Source: Lysinibacillus xylanilyticus
Lineage (GTDB): Bacteria; Bacillota; Bacilli; Bacillales_A; Planococcaceae
Assembly: GCF_001183605.1 (NCBI RefSeq)
Contig: NZ_LFXJ01000005.1
Location: 806,001 to 870,000 of the forward strand
Direction: 5' to 3'
DNA: 64,000 nucleotides
A program made the position numbers and the translations under genes. The notes under the pieces are model-generated. The model was not told the DNA's origin. It was given only the letters and a program-made list of their open reading frames with translations, and did no database searches. Position 1 is the stretch's first letter. Each line of letters opens with the position of its first letter. This document shows, piece by piece, positions 1 through 9,436 of this stretch.

Positions 1-1
1 T

Positions 2-328
2 GATGAGCCATTTATTATTAGTACAGAGGGCTTTCAAACGAGACATGATATTCTAGATGCATTTGAAAAGGCTGACCAAAACATTAATATCCAATTTGAA
101 ATTGAACGTTTTGAAACGGCTGTATCTCTCGTTCGTGAAAATTTAGGGATTACCATTCTACCAGAAAATTATTTAAAAGGTCCTACAGCAAAAACTATTG
201 CACAAAAAGAAATAGACTGTCCCAACTTACGACGAAATGTTTATGTAGTGTATTTAAAAAATCGACATCTTCCTTTGGCTATTCGTCAATTGCTTACTGA
301 TATTATAAAGATAGGTGAAACGCTTTAG
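2..328 (+). CDS. LysR-family regulator, C-terminal part only
   Basis: The reading frame is open from the window edge to a TAG at 326-328, giving 108 residues without a start. The translation has the look of a LysR substrate-binding domain: an ISTEGF segment near the beginning, then ERFETAVSLVRENLGITILPENY, the region where LysR proteins form the second half of the effector cleft, and a short C-terminal helix. The helix-turn-helix lies outside the window, so the target genes cannot be judged. A good intrinsic terminator follows about 100 bp downstream, so it is probably the last gene of its unit. LysR assignment is inferred from pattern; other periplasmic-binding-like regulators are less likely. 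Confidence 0.7.
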   Translation, partial: DEPFIISTEGFQTRHDILDAFEKADQNINIQFEIERFETAVSLVRENLGITILPENYLKGPTAKTIAQKEIDCPNLRRNVYVVYLKNRHLPLAIRQLLTDIIKIGETL

Positions 329-423
329 GATATGGAAAAACTTAAATGAGCAAGGTTGAAAAAAGCAATCGTATTCCTGATTATGTTACGTAGAAAAGTG
401 AAGTGAAGATTGATTTGATTGAG

Positions 424-462
424 AAGAGTAACTTCTTTGAATGAGAAGTTACTCTTTTTTTT
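424..462 (+). terminator. Intrinsic terminator after the LysR gene
   Basis: An 11-bp perfect stem (GAGTAACTTCT at 426-436 with AGAAGTTACTC at 444-454), a 7-nt loop and a run of eight T make a textbook rho-independent terminator. Confidence 0.9.
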
Positions 463-500
463 ATCCTACTTATCGTTTTTTTAGACTTACCAAGAAGAAC

Positions 501-562
501 TGGCTCATCGGACGCCCCCCAAGAAAGCGCCCAGTCGGAACGGAAATCAACCACACGTTATG
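501..562 (+). repeat. Partial copy of the MITE-like interspersed repeat (right end)
   Basis: The segment from GGCTCATCGGACGCCCCC through CCCAGTCGGAACGGAAATC to CCACACGTTATG matches the right half of the longer elements at 41397-41682, 44983-45300 and 60496-60717. The left half is absent. It sits in a gene-free gap. Confidence 0.85.
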
Positions 563-758
563 TAAAAAACGCTATTCTGATCTGACGATACATATTATGG
601 AAAAATAGTTTTTCGAATTGAATTATATTATTGTAATGAGATTTTATATCCACTCAAAACAATATCTTAAGTATGAATTTTCTTTATAATTCAAATTTTT
701 GTTTAATAGACATTGATTTACAAGAAATATAGCGGTAACATTTAATGTAAGAATAAAA

Positions 759-774
759 ATGAATATTCATTCAT
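759..774. promoter_or_regulatory. Palindromic candidate FadR/TetR-type operator
   Basis: A perfect 12-bp palindrome ATGAATATTCAT (759-770) runs into TCAT, so TGAATATTCATTCA resembles the B. subtilis FadR consensus (TGAATGANTNNTCATTCA). It lies 40 bp upstream of an acyl-CoA dehydrogenase gene, which is the kind of gene FadR represses. No FadR gene is in the window, so the assignment is inferred. Confidence 0.45.
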
Positions 775-810
775 TTATCATTTTGATGTTCAAATAAAGG
801 GGGCTTTTTT

Positions 811-2046
811 ATGAACTTTTCTTATAGCGAAAAAGTAGTAGAACTTCAAGAGAAGCTGACAAATTTTATGGAACAATACATTTATCCAAATGAGGCAGTG
901 TTTGCTGCACAGGTAGAGGCAATGGAGGATCGTTGGGGAGCGATTCCACCAATTATGGAGGAATTAAAGCACAAGGCAAAAGAAGCGGGCTTATGGAATT
1001 TATTTTTGCCGGATAGCGAATATGGTGCAGGTTTGGCGAACTTAGAATATGCACCTTTATGTGAAATTATGGGACGCTCTTTACTTGCTCCTGAAGTGTT
1101 TAATTGCAATGCGCCAGATACGGGAAATATGGAGGTGCTTGTGCGTTACGGCTCAGAACAGCAGAAAAAACAGTGGTTAGAGCCGTTATTACGTGGAGAA
1201 ATACGTTCCTGCTTTGCAATGACTGAGCCTGCAGTCGCGTCAAGTGATGCAACTAATATCGAAGCAAGTATTGAACGTGATGGCGATTTTTATATTTTAA
1301 ATGGACATAAGTGGTGGACAACAGGAGCTGGGGATCCTCGCTGTAAAATCGCAATTTTTATGGGAAAACATAAAGATTCTACAGCGCCTATCCATGAGCA
1401 ACAGTCGATGATTTTAGTGCCTATGGATACACCTGGAGTAAAAATAGAGCGTATGCTTACGGCATTTGGCTATGATCACGCACCTGAAGGTCACGGTGAG
1501 GTGACATTTACTAATGTTCGAGTACCTGTTGAAAATATATTGTGGGGAGAAGGAAAAGGCTTTGCAATTGCGCAAGGACGTTTAGGGCCAGGTCGTATCC
1601 ATCATTGTATGCGTCTTATTGGAGCCGCTGAACGTGCATTAGAGGAAATGTGTGTGCGTGTACAGGGGCGACACGCCTTCCATCGACCACTCGCAGACCA
1701 AGGTGTAATGCGTGAGCGTATTGCGGAGTCCCGTATAGATATTGAGCAGGCAAGACTACTAACGCTAAAGGCAGCGTATATGATGGATACAGTAGGAAAT
1801 AAAGAGGCGAAAGCAGAAATTGCTATGATCAAAGTAGTGGCGCCAAATATGGCATTGCGAGTTATCGACCGAGCAATTCAAGCATTCGGTGCTGCTGGGG
1901 TAGGGACTGATACGACGCTTGCGGCACAATGGGCAAATTCTCGAACATTACGATTAGCAGATGGACCAGATGAAGTGCATCGTAACACTGTTGCCAAGCT
2001 GGAGCTGAAAAAGCATGCTAAAAAACAAGAGGAGCTGGTTAAATGA
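811..2046 (+). CDS. Acyl-CoA dehydrogenase
   Basis: This 411-residue protein is a flavin-dependent acyl-CoA dehydrogenase, which introduces the 2,3 double bond into an acyl-CoA in the cytoplasm. The family pattern is clear: an N-terminal helical domain, the central beta domain with [19 protein letters not shown] (about residues 131-150) and [12 protein letters not shown] (about 165-176), and the C-terminal helical bundle ending in [20 protein letters not shown]. The DGPDEVH ending and the two partner genes are typical of the ACAD10/ACAD11-like subgroup, which often acts on unusual acyl chains such as 4-hydroxy or branched acids. The ATG at 811 follows AAAGGGGG with proper spacing. Its last codons overlap the SDR gene by 4 bp (ATGA), so translation is coupled. 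The exact substrate cannot be told. Confidence 0.93.
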   Translation: MNFSYSEKVVELQEKLTNFMEQYIYPNEAVFAAQVEAMEDRWGAIPPIMEELKHKAKEAGLWNLFLPDSEYGAGLANLEYAPLCEIMGRSLLAPEVFNCNAPDTGNMEVLVRYGSEQQKKQWLEPLLRGEIRSCFAMTEPAVASSDATNIEASIERDGDFYILNGHKWWTTGAGDPRCKIAIFMGKHKDSTAPIHEQQSMILVPMDTPGVKIERMLTAFGYDHAPEGHGEVTFTNVRVPVENILWGEGKGFAIAQGRLGPGRIHHCMRLIGAAERALEEMCVRVQGRHAFHRPLADQGVMRERIAESRIDIEQARLLTLKAAYMMDTVGNKEAKAEIAMIKVVAPNMALRVIDRAIQAFGAAGVGTDTTLAAQWANSRTLRLADGPDEVHRNTVAKLELKKHAKKQEELVK

Positions 2047-2819
2047 CAGTACTAGATTTATTTAGCTTAAAGGGGAAGACTGCCATCGTAACAGGGGGAG
2101 GACGTGGTCTTGGAGCCCAAATTGCACAAGGCTTTGCTGAAGCAGGTGCTAACATTGTACTGTGCTCAAGGAAGGTCGAGGCATGCGAAGCGGTAGCCGC
2201 AGAATTAGCTGAATTAGGTTTACAAACATTAGCTCTTGCCTGTGACGTTACAAAGCCAGAGGATATAGCGAACGTAGTGTCAAAAACGCTTGAATCATTC
2301 GGCCGAATTGATATTTTAGTAAATAACAGTGGGGCGTCTTGGGGTACTCCAGCTGTTGAAATGCCGTATGAGGCTTGGCAAAAAGTCTTCGATGTTAATG
2401 TCAATGGTACATTTTTAATGAGCCAAGCTGTTGGCAAAATAATGCTAGAACAAAAGAGTGGAAAAATTATCAATATCGCTTCGGTTGCAGGGCTTGGTGG
2501 TACATTACCTGATTTCATGGATACAATTGGCTATAACGCAAGTAAAGGCGCAGTCATCACTCTAACAAAAGATTTAGCCGTAAAATGGGGGCCATATGGC
2601 GTCAATGTGAATGCGATTGCCCCAGGATTTTTCCCAACAAAAATGTCAAAAGTCTTAATTGAGCGTGGACAAGATTATTTAATGGGAGTGACGCCGTTAA
2701 AGCGATTAGGATCTGAAAATGACCTAAAAGGCGTAGCATTATTTTTAGCTGCGGCTGCCTCAGATTATATTACGGGGGATGTCATAGTTGTAGATGGCGG
2801 TATGAGCTCAATCGTTTAA
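2043..2819 (+). CDS. Short-chain dehydrogenase/reductase
   Basis: This 258-residue classical SDR is an NAD(P)-dependent oxidoreductase. The Rossmann glycine motif TGGGRGLG is at about residues 17-24, the structural NNSG motif is around 90, and the catalytic Ser plus YNASK lie at about 146-168. Length and the terminal [12 protein letters not shown] are standard for the family. It overlaps the acyl-CoA dehydrogenase gene by ATGA. In this operon it most likely oxidises or reduces a hydroxyacyl/ketoacyl intermediate, but SDR substrate cannot be read from sequence. A short remnant of the interspersed repeat (GCGAAGCGTCAGC) lies just after its stop at about 2848. Confidence 0.93.
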   Translation: MTVLDLFSLKGKTAIVTGGGRGLGAQIAQGFAEAGANIVLCSRKVEACEAVAAELAELGLQTLALACDVTKPEDIANVVSKTLESFGRIDILVNNSGASWGTPAVEMPYEAWQKVFDVNVNGTFLMSQAVGKIMLEQKSGKIINIASVAGLGGTLPDFMDTIGYNASKGAVITLTKDLAVKWGPYGVNVNAIAPGFFPTKMSKVLIERGQDYLMGVTPLKRLGSENDLKGVALFLAAAASDYITGDVIVVDGGMSSIV

Positions 2820-2898
2820 CTTCTTTCAGCTACAATTATTTTCTGTAGCGAAGCGTCAGCAACAATTATGCCGAGGTATAATTGATAGGAGGGGTACA

Positions 2899-3942
2899 AT
2901 GGATACGATACAAGTAAGGGCAAGTGAACGTATTGATGAAGTGAAATTACATTCATTTTTAAAGAGTCAATTTCCGGAGTTACCAGAGGGGAAGCTAGAA
3001 ATTTCACAATTTAGTGCTGGACATTCAAATTTGACTTATTGCCTAACGGTAGGTGAATTTGAAGTCGTTCTTCGTCGACCTCCACATGGGCCAGTCGCCA
3101 AAAAAGCGCATGACATGAAACGAGAGTTTACTATTTTATCAGCATTACATCCATTTTTGGCTGCTGTACCAAAACCTTATGTGTACGTTGAAGATCGAGA
3201 GATTATCGGCAGTGATTTCTTTTTAATGGAACGCAAAAAGGGTATCGTACTTGACACTCATTTTCCATCAGGTACTGAAAATACAGAGGATTTAGGACGA
3301 CTCATATCAGAAATGATGGTTGATTCACTTGTAGCTCTTCATGCAATACCATATAAGGAAACGAAGCTAAAGGATATGGTGAAGCCAGAAGGATTTATGG
3401 AACGACAAGTACATGGATGGATTGAGCGCTATGACAAAGCAAAAACAGCAGAGCATGCTGAAGTATCAGCGTTGACAAAGTGGTTAAAAGATCATGTACC
3501 TTCTGATCATGAAGCAACTATAATTCATTATGATTACAAGCTTAATAACGCCATGTTTTCAAGCGATTACACTGAAATGATTGGTCTTTTTGATTTGGAG
3601 ATGACAACTGTAGGGGACCCATTAGCAGATTTAGGCGTGGCCATGAGCTACTGGATGCATGCAGATGACCCAAAAATGCTTCTCTACGCATTTGGAGAAC
3701 CACCAATAACGACTTTACCAGGGTTTTACACACGTCAGGAATTCATTAACCGATATGCAGAGAAAAGCGGGCGTGATGTATCAGCCATCGATTATTATAT
3801 TACATTTGCCTACTTTAAATTAGCTGTAATATGTCAGCAAATCTATTATCGATACGTGAATGGTCAAACAAAAGACGATCGTTTTGCACAAATGGATAAA
3901 ATGGTCGCTGCACTAATTCATCAAGCTTCCAAGGCACTATAA
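2899..3942 (+). CDS. Aminoglycoside phosphotransferase-like (APH) kinase of the acyl-CoA operon
   Basis: This 347-residue protein has the APH/choline kinase fold. The nucleotide-binding start SAGHSNLTYCL is followed by VVLRRPP, with the Brenner motif IIHYDYKLNNAMF (catalytic Asp and Asn) at about residues 212-224 and the metal-binding DLEMTTVGDPLADLG after it. It resembles the kinase half of ACAD10/ACAD11, which phosphorylates 4-hydroxyacyl-CoA so that the acyl-CoA dehydrogenase partner can eliminate phosphate. Its position third in an operon with an acyl-CoA dehydrogenase and an SDR supports that reading more than antibiotic resistance. Start ATG 2899 has AGGAGGGG upstream. A terminator follows at once. 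Function is inferred from family and neighbours. Confidence 0.85.
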   Translation: MDTIQVRASERIDEVKLHSFLKSQFPELPEGKLEISQFSAGHSNLTYCLTVGEFEVVLRRPPHGPVAKKAHDMKREFTILSALHPFLAAVPKPYVYVEDREIIGSDFFLMERKKGIVLDTHFPSGTENTEDLGRLISEMMVDSLVALHAIPYKETKLKDMVKPEGFMERQVHGWIERYDKAKTAEHAEVSALTKWLKDHVPSDHEATIIHYDYKLNNAMFSSDYTEMIGLFDLEMTTVGDPLADLGVAMSYWMHADDPKMLLYAFGEPPITTLPGFYTRQEFINRYAEKSGRDVSAIDYYITFAYFKLAVICQQIYYRYVNGQTKDDRFAQMDKMVAALIHQASKAL

Positions 3943-3952
3943 ACTATGGTAT

Positions 3953-3990
3953 AAATGACGGTTGCTTGTAAAGCAGCCGTTATTTCATGT
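3953..3990 (+). terminator. Terminator of the acyl-CoA operon
   Basis: A 15-bp stem with two mismatches (AAATGACGGTTGCTT at 3953-3967 with AAGCAGCCGTTATTT at 3971-3985), GTA loop and weak T-rich tail directly after the stop codon of the kinase gene. Confidence 0.7.
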
Positions 3991-4077
3991 TAAAAACTTT
4001 TTTGTCAATGAAATTAAGGTGCTGTATTATATAAAGTAGGGCTTTTCCTCAAAACGTCCAGATTTTAGGAGGCTGAA

Positions 4078-4539
4078 ATGGAATTAAATTTGAGTGTAGA
4101 AAGTAAAGTGAAAAATAATGATATAAAAACAATGATAGGGTTTCTACTCATATTTTACTTTGCGTGGACAATTAAAGAATTATGGTTAATCGACTACATT
4201 TATTCGTTCGGTGAAATTATCTCTCCATTATTAGAGGCGTTGGTTAAGGGGTTCGTATGGATTGTTCCAACGTGGTTATACATAAAATACTATTTACATA
4301 CTAACCCATTTGACTACTTAAGAATGAACGCTAATGTTAAGATGGGTTTATTTTGGGGAGTAGTTCTTTCACTGTTAATTGGCTTAAATTTTGCTTTTGA
4401 AACTTATATCATTAAACAGCAATCATTTCAATTTTCATTATCTATTGATGATTACCTAAATGGGTTTTTAATGGCTGGGATTGAGGGTTTCGTCACGGTC
4501 CGGAGTACTGATAATGACTTGTGTAATATGATGGCATGA
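4078..4539 (+). pseudogene. Truncated CPBP-type intramembrane protease
   Basis: The 153-residue product starts well (TTAGGAGGCTGAAATG) and has three or four hydrophobic helices, about residues 20-38, 55-72 and 98-112, as in CPBP (CAAX/Abi-type) membrane proteases. The sequence then reads LMAGIEGFV where the family would show the catalytic EExxxR motif, and after about position 4490 the protein continues with an unrelated tail to a TGA. The catalytic half is missing, so this is most likely a dead gene cut by a deletion or insertion; the following 900 bp are debris from other genes. The CPBP assignment rests on the pattern of the N-terminal half. Confidence 0.6.
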
Positions 4540-4543
4540 TTCT

Positions 4544-4920
4544 CTATCCGAAAGCCATTAAGATGTCTGCTGTGCGTATGATGTTTCCCATATGTGCATA
4601 TTCCTTAATCACCTGCTGCACATAATTTGTCGGTTCGTATTGTTCGATAAAAGAGATATAATCCAGATAGACGTAAAGATCTTTTTTGCAAGTTCGAGAG
4701 TACGGAAATTATTCATACCTTCCAATTGTGTAATTACCTTCACTATTTTCATAATATCTCTATATAAAAAGTCAACTTTTCATTTTAGAGTAGTTATGAG
4801 AATAAGGAAAGTATCTTGTTCAAATCGAAGTAACTTTTGTAATGTCACCTCAAATGCTTCTTCGGATTTTTCACTATTGCGTATATAAATAACGTATTGG
4901 TAAACGGAATTTTCTTGCAT
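4544..4920 (-). pseudogene. Frameshifted remnant of an unrecognised gene
   Basis: On the minus strand an open frame of 46 residues begins at ATG 4918-4920 (MQENSVYQYVIYIRNSEK...) and stops at 4780. A second stretch, from ATG 4750-4752, reads MKIVKVITQLEGMNNFRTLELAKK and then continues coherently only after a one-base shift in an A-run, as DLYVYLDYISFIEQYEP... to KEYAHMGNIIRTADILMAFG and a TAG at 4544. The protein-like composition on both sides of the shift argues that this was a real gene. I do not recognise the family. Confidence 0.4.
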
Positions 4921-4935
4921 TGCTACGATACATAC

Positions 4936-5022
4936 AACAACGAACAAATTTCCAATACAATTGAAGAACTTTCTACAGGCTTAAATGCGACAGCTCAAAG
5001 CATTAATTGCTGTTTTCATTGA
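4936..5022 (+). pseudogene. Fragment of a methyl-accepting chemotaxis protein
   Basis: The frame reads NNEQISNTIEELSTGLNATAQSI before running out to a TGA at 5020-5022. That spacing of polar and small residues is typical of the coiled-coil signalling domain of chemoreceptors. No start, no membrane part and no hairpin tip are present, so only a scrap survives. Confidence 0.55.
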
Positions 5023-5456
5023 GATGGTGCGATTAACGAAATGACCAGAAAGTCAAATTAGTGTGTTTTAAGTAAAAAGAACAACAGTAAAATACTTTGT
5101 TTCAACGTGATATCGGCTGTTGTTGGCAATTGTTTTTTTATTATAATGGATTAAAAGCATAATTTACAGAGAAATCTAATCTCACCGAATATGCTAACAA
5201 GCATTAAAAAGAGGTAACCACAAAATGATATGAGTTTGCCCTTTTTGCGTATGTCAGGAATGACCCTCACTCTACCAATCGCTCATGGCACTAATGAATG
5301 TGTTAGTAGCTCAGAGAAATGTTCATCGAATTTTAATTTCCACATTTAAAGTTCTTACCTTATATTCCTATAATATGGTATATTTGTATTGTGTTTTATA
5401 TAAAGGTAAAAGTGATAATAATATCTATTCGAATTGGATAGGCTTTAACATGTTTA
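5023..5456. other. Gene-free decayed stretch
   Basis: No convincing gene. An inverted pair AACAACAG/CTGTTGTT around 5089-5145 followed by a T-run at about 5152 could be an old terminator with a long loop. The open stretch 5285-5476 has no ribosome site and is probably the decayed membrane part of the kinase pseudogene that follows. Confidence 0.3.
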
Positions 5457-7317
5457 CAAGAAAACATTCAAGATAAAGTAATTATTGTTATGACTACGTA
5501 CCACAATGTAAAACTTAAGAAAAAAGAACTTTGGTTCTTTGTTTTTGTAAATAGCCTTATTGAAAATGCTAAGATAATTGAAGAGTTATCTAACTAATAA
5601 GGTAATCCTTCAAAAGACTTTTGAAGATATACACAGTTATTTCTAATAAATCTTTTGCTTCATATAAGATTTGAAAAAGAAATACAGAAATTGGCACAGC
5701 ATTTACATGATAGTATTTACAAAAGCAACTTTATATTGCTAGGGAACTGGAATTAATTACCAAAATCACATTAACCAAAGAAGGTGGAGAAAAGCTTTCT
5801 TCATCATTTTATGGTAAATGCTTTCTGGGGCTACGTGCTTATTGCGAGGAGCTTTGCCCACCTCTAGGATACGCATGGATTGTATATAGCGTTAACGAGA
5901 TTAATAAACTAAACAAGGAGCGTGAAGATTTTCAACTAAACAGTCTCTTAGAGATCGAGTTTACTTACCTTCTAAAAATGAAGAGCGAGCAGTATTCAGG
6001 TTTTTCAAGAACTACTAAGTAATGATCTAAAAACATTAAGAGGCTTCAGTCGTTGCTTTAAATCTCATTAATAGACAGAAGAGGTTTTAAATTTATTATT
6101 ACACTACCGTCGCATAAATTTTAACTGAAATTTTAGATTATATAGCTCCCTTTTTAGAGGAAAAGCGAAGATATGTAAGTAGGGGGAGTGAACATCCATA
6201 TTTTCACTATAAGCTTTGACTAGGGCAATAGAACATAGAACCCTTTACGGGAAGCTCTTTCCTTTGAAAATGCAGCTCATTGCCTTTTGAATCGAGCACC
6301 TTCAGTAGACGAAATACATTTTCAGCACGATTTTTCGGTATGCCAATGACAACCATTTCATCTGATAAAACTGTGGTTTCCTCTGGCAATTTGAAGGTTT
6401 CAATTGCTCGTGTCACCGCGTTTTTTCGCAAGCGGGATACGAAGAAATATATATCATCCGTCATGCGGTCGAATCGCTCATAATCCAAGTAGCCACGATC
6501 AAATACGTACATGCATTCATACTTTATCATCGACCAGAACTTCAAGCTGCCCACGATCATCTTCTACCGTATTTGTGAGCAACGCTTTGTAGGGATACGA
6601 ACAGCCTTCTTCCATAAATACCAGGCGTAAATGAAGCTTCACGCCCGATTTCGATTAGCGGAACTTGGCACACTTATGGTTATTCAAATTCAGTGATAAC
6701 GTACTAGAATCAATAATTTTCAATGGTGTTGTTGTTTTTCGGTGCTGCTCAAAATTGGTTTTTTGACGAATTTGCGCGACTAAATCGAGATAATGGGTCT
6801 GAAAGAAATCGGTTGGTATTTTATTCAATCGACGTCCTACCTGCGAAAAGCTAATCGATTCGAGATTCGTTGTGTGCTGAAGCTCTTCTGAAAACATAGA
6901 GTCACTCAATGCACACAAGCTTTCTGTTTCGTGCAGCTGCGCATACAGTAGTAATTTTAGAAACCAAGCGATATGAAATTTCTTTGTATAGTAATTTAAT
7001 TGATGGTTTTCAACGTATTCATGCATTTTTCTGCTGAATTGGTGAAAGCCATTGTTCAAATGATGTTTTCGTACCTGGAGTATATTGCAGAAAATTCAGT
7101 CTAAATATTGACGGGTAATTATTTTTATGCGACTCTAGTGATAGTATTATGATAATAGGAAGTGTTTTAATGTCCCATTAGCTTTAAGAAACGATTCATA
7201 CTTAAAGGAATTTAAAATAGCGTATTTTAACTTAATGGTAGTATTCATTTTGAGTCTGGTAATAACGAGGGAACCAAGATTTTCATTGAAATGTCGAAAG
7301 GTTATGAAAATATATGA
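5457..7317 (+). pseudogene. comP: comP-like sensor histidine kinase, decayed and interrupted by an IS4-type element
   Basis: Pieces in different frames line up in order with B. subtilis ComP. At 5457-5597 is a segment with VKLKKKELWFF and SLIENAKIIEELSN. Near 5671 is FEKEIQKLAQHLHDSI, the phosphoacceptor His box of HisKA_3 kinases. Near 5817 is LRAYCEELCPPL followed by NKLNKEREDFQL. Near 6000 is IQVFQELLSNDLKT, the N-box region. After the insertion, at 7231-7317, comes LNGSIHFESGNNEGTKIFIE, the G2 end of the ATPase domain. The final TGA (7315-7317) overlaps the ATG of the downstream regulator as ATGA, the usual comP-comA arrangement. Several frameshifts and stops, plus the transposase remnant at 6207-7075, show it cannot make a kinase. 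Alignment to ComP was made from memory. Confidence 0.75.
6207..7075 (-). mobile_element. IS4-family transposase remnant inserted in comP
   Basis: Two minus-strand frames make one broken transposase. 6655-7059 gives the N-terminal part with KIIDSSTLSLNLN, the first DDE aspartate. 6207-6560 gives the middle with YVFDRGYLDYERFD, the second aspartate, and a beta-rich stretch. A frameshift separates them around 6560-6655, and the C-terminal part carrying the catalytic Glu is missing, since the frame ends at 6207 about 120 residues early. It is closest in style to IS4Bsu1-like elements. Exact ends and terminal inverted repeats could not be defined. It splits the ATPase domain of the comP pseudogene. 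Confidence 0.75.
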
Positions 7318-7934
7318 TTAAATTGTTAATAGTTGATGATCATCCTATCGTATTAGCGGGAACTAAGAAATTGTTCGATGATGTAAAAGATATGGATATC
7401 CGAACTGTATCAGATAGTAAAATTGTAATGTCCATTATTGAGCAACAGGAGTTCGATATATATTTATTAGATATAAACATGCCTAATTTGAGTGGGATAG
7501 ATTTAATTAAATTAATAAAAAAAAGACAGCCAAATGCTAGGATTATTCTTTACACAGGCTATGATATCAGAGATTATTATTCACTAGTAATTGAAAAAAA
7601 TATCAACGGTATATTATCGAAAACTGCGTCTAAAGAGGAGATTCTTTACACAATACGTTTAGCTATGCATAACCGATTAACAATGCGTAGCGATTTCTTA
7701 GATTTTATAAAGTCAGTTTTTATTTCTAAAAAAGATTACAAAGTCGAACTTACAGAAAAGGAAAAGCAAATTTTAAAATTCCTAGTAGATGGATATCCAA
7801 ATAAAGCTATAGCTTCTGAGTTGGATGTTACTCAAAGAACCGTTGAGCGTTATTTGACACAACTGTTCACAGTACTAAAAGTTACTTCAAGAATAGGGGC
7901 CGTAGAATTAGCAAAGGAACAGGATTTAATATAA
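7314..7934 (+). CDS. comA: ComA-like LuxR/NarL-family response regulator
   Basis: This 206-residue protein has an N-terminal receiver domain (VDDHP acidic pocket at residues 7-11, phosphoacceptor Asp in YLLDINMPNLSGID at about 54, conserved Thr in LYTGYD, and Lys in ILSKTASKEE) and a C-terminal LuxR-type helix-turn-helix (LTEKEKQILKFLVDGYPNKAIASELDVTQRTVERYLTQLFTVLKV). Length, the YTGYD-SKTxSKE signature and the overlap with a ComP-like kinase remnant match ComA of B. subtilis, which activates the surfactin synthetase promoter. Here it lies 1.5 kb upstream of ComA-box-like repeats (9437-9517) and an NRPS operon on the same strand. The kinase partner is destroyed, so it must be phosphorylated by something else, act unphosphorylated, or be idle. 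Confidence 0.85.
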   Translation: MIKLLIVDDHPIVLAGTKKLFDDVKDMDIRTVSDSKIVMSIIEQQEFDIYLLDINMPNLSGIDLIKLIKKRQPNARIILYTGYDIRDYYSLVIEKNINGILSKTASKEEILYTIRLAMHNRLTMRSDFLDFIKSVFISKKDYKVELTEKEKQILKFLVDGYPNKAIASELDVTQRTVERYLTQLFTVLKVTSRIGAVELAKEQDLI

Positions 7935-8204
7935 TTGATGATGAATGGGTAGCATCTCTAGTTTATTGACCAATTTATACACGTTGATTAGAGAAGGTGG
8001 CAAGTAAGTGACTAAAATGTTTAATTATGTACGTGTATTTGGTATAGACTAAGAATAAAGGTCCCAACATGTTAGTTATATTGGATCTGAGATTGGGTGC
8101 TCTGAAGCGGACCAAGCCAAGGACCAATCATCGCTCTTTTCCCAAGTGCTTTATCGAAAAGTAGTTCTGTAGTAGAAGTCTTTACAGTTGGTTTAAAAGG
8201 AACC

Positions 8205-8699
8205 ATGAGTTGGATGGTTATTCTGCATACGACAATCTACTTGATGGCACATTTTCATCTGTTGAGCACATGTGCGACGTTATTGGCTGAAGGCCGATAG
8301 CAAAAACGGCAAAACTGGCGTGGATAATTGTAATTTACTGTATCACTTAGAAAGTCAATTAGGATCTTTCATCAGGTAAACGTCGAAAAGGAAGGACAAA
8401 ACATTCAAAGTCGATTGTAAGTTTCTAAAATGGGTAAACGAATTGCCTTTCTTCGGTAAATGCTTTAGCTAAGCAGCGGAAGATTATCCGTGGTAAAAGC
8501 GTTTTTGTACGATGGTAGGATTGAAATCGAAATCGATAATAATCTAGCCGAAAATACGATTCGTCCAAATATGATTTGTCGTAAGAACTGGCTTTTCTCT
8601 GTGGAAGCTGGTGCTAAAGCCAAGGCCATCTGCTTAAGTTTAGTTGAAACGGCAAAAGCAAACGGCATCGATTTTTATCAATACATACGACATTTATGA
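8205..8699 (+). pseudogene. IS66-family transposase remnant
   Basis: The frame near 8213 reads DGYSAYDNLLDG and then VEHMCDVIG before a stop, which is the conserved core of IS66 transposases (DGY.aY followed by a CwAHvRR-like stretch). From about 8490 a second frame reads AFLYDGRIEIEIDNNLAENTIRPNMICRKNWLF and ends SLVETAKANGIDFYQYIRHL, the C-terminal signature of the same family. Frameshifts and lost sequence between the two parts make it non-functional. The N-terminal portion and ends are not recognisable; 7935-8204 shows nothing certain. Confidence 0.75.
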
Positions 8700-8786
8700 C
8701 AGAGCTGCTGAATTCGCTTTCCGTAAGCATCCAGAGATTTAAAATAATTACATGCTTTGGTCGAAAAATGTCTAAGCGTGATGTAG

Positions 8787-8828
8787 AAAAAAGCCATCTA
8801 TCTGAAAAATTTCTGATAGATGGCTTTT
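8787..8828. terminator. Strong bidirectional hairpin after the IS66 remnant
   Basis: A perfect 10-bp stem GCCATCTATC (8793-8802) with GATAGATGGC (8815-8824), extended by A-run on one side and T-run on the other, gives a terminator usable in either direction. It probably shields the NRPS locus from upstream transcription. Confidence 0.75.
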
Positions 8829-9281
8829 CGTTGTGCGTACCGAAAAGGTGCGCTTATTTTTATTTTGAGCTTACTTTACATCATAAAAGGATTGTAGAAT
8901 TATTATATAATCTGCAGGACTTATTTTTTCCAAATATTAGCACAGAAGGGTATGGAATTTCTGCATTAAGTTTGTCAACGTGGATAATTTGATTATGGAT
9001 TTTTGCTTTGTCTACATCTTATATAGCGGTATAAACATATAATTTCCATGGATATAAATTTATCAACAGAGTAACAATATTCACTGTATATTTTAACGAT
9101 GCTGGCTATTTTAGTGCACGCAAGATGGGAGTAAATAATAGTAGAAAGACACGAAAATAATAGAATGAAAGATATGAATGAATGTGCAAAGAACGCAAAT
9201 TCCTTTCTGTTGATGTTCTTATACACTAAGTTTTTATACTAGATGAAATTTTGTGATTATTCGATAAATGTTTAGGGAATG
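8829..9281. other. Gene-free stretch
   Basis: No ribosome site plus coding frame could be supported on either strand. Short open frames (8696-8992 plus, 8993-9226 minus) look like chance: no recognisable motif and no Shine-Dalgarno sequence. Confidence 0.4.
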
Positions 9282-9331
9282 TGGTTCATCACTATAACTT
9301 GTAGTTTACTTCCGATTCCATTGGGCGTTTT
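9282..9331 (-). repeat. Degenerate reverse copy of the MITE-like repeat end
   Basis: GGTTCATCACTATAAC followed by a TTTCCG-like stretch and TTGGGCG is the imperfect reverse complement of the right end (CCCAGTCGG...ATCAACCACACGTTATGGTGATGAGCC) of the repeat family described at 41397. Confidence 0.5.
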
Positions 9332-9436
9332 TAGGGTGTCTAGCAGAAACGAAGAAAAAAGCATTATACATTTCTATCAGTAAATGTCATCCACGACATT
9401 TGGTTATATTTTATAAGAGCTCAATCTCAGAAATAC

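Noticed and set aside
5285-5476. 63-residue ORF as a ComX pheromone precursor
   Set aside because: No conserved Trp near the C-terminus in the ComX manner and no ComQ prenyltransferase nearby; more likely decayed ComP membrane part.
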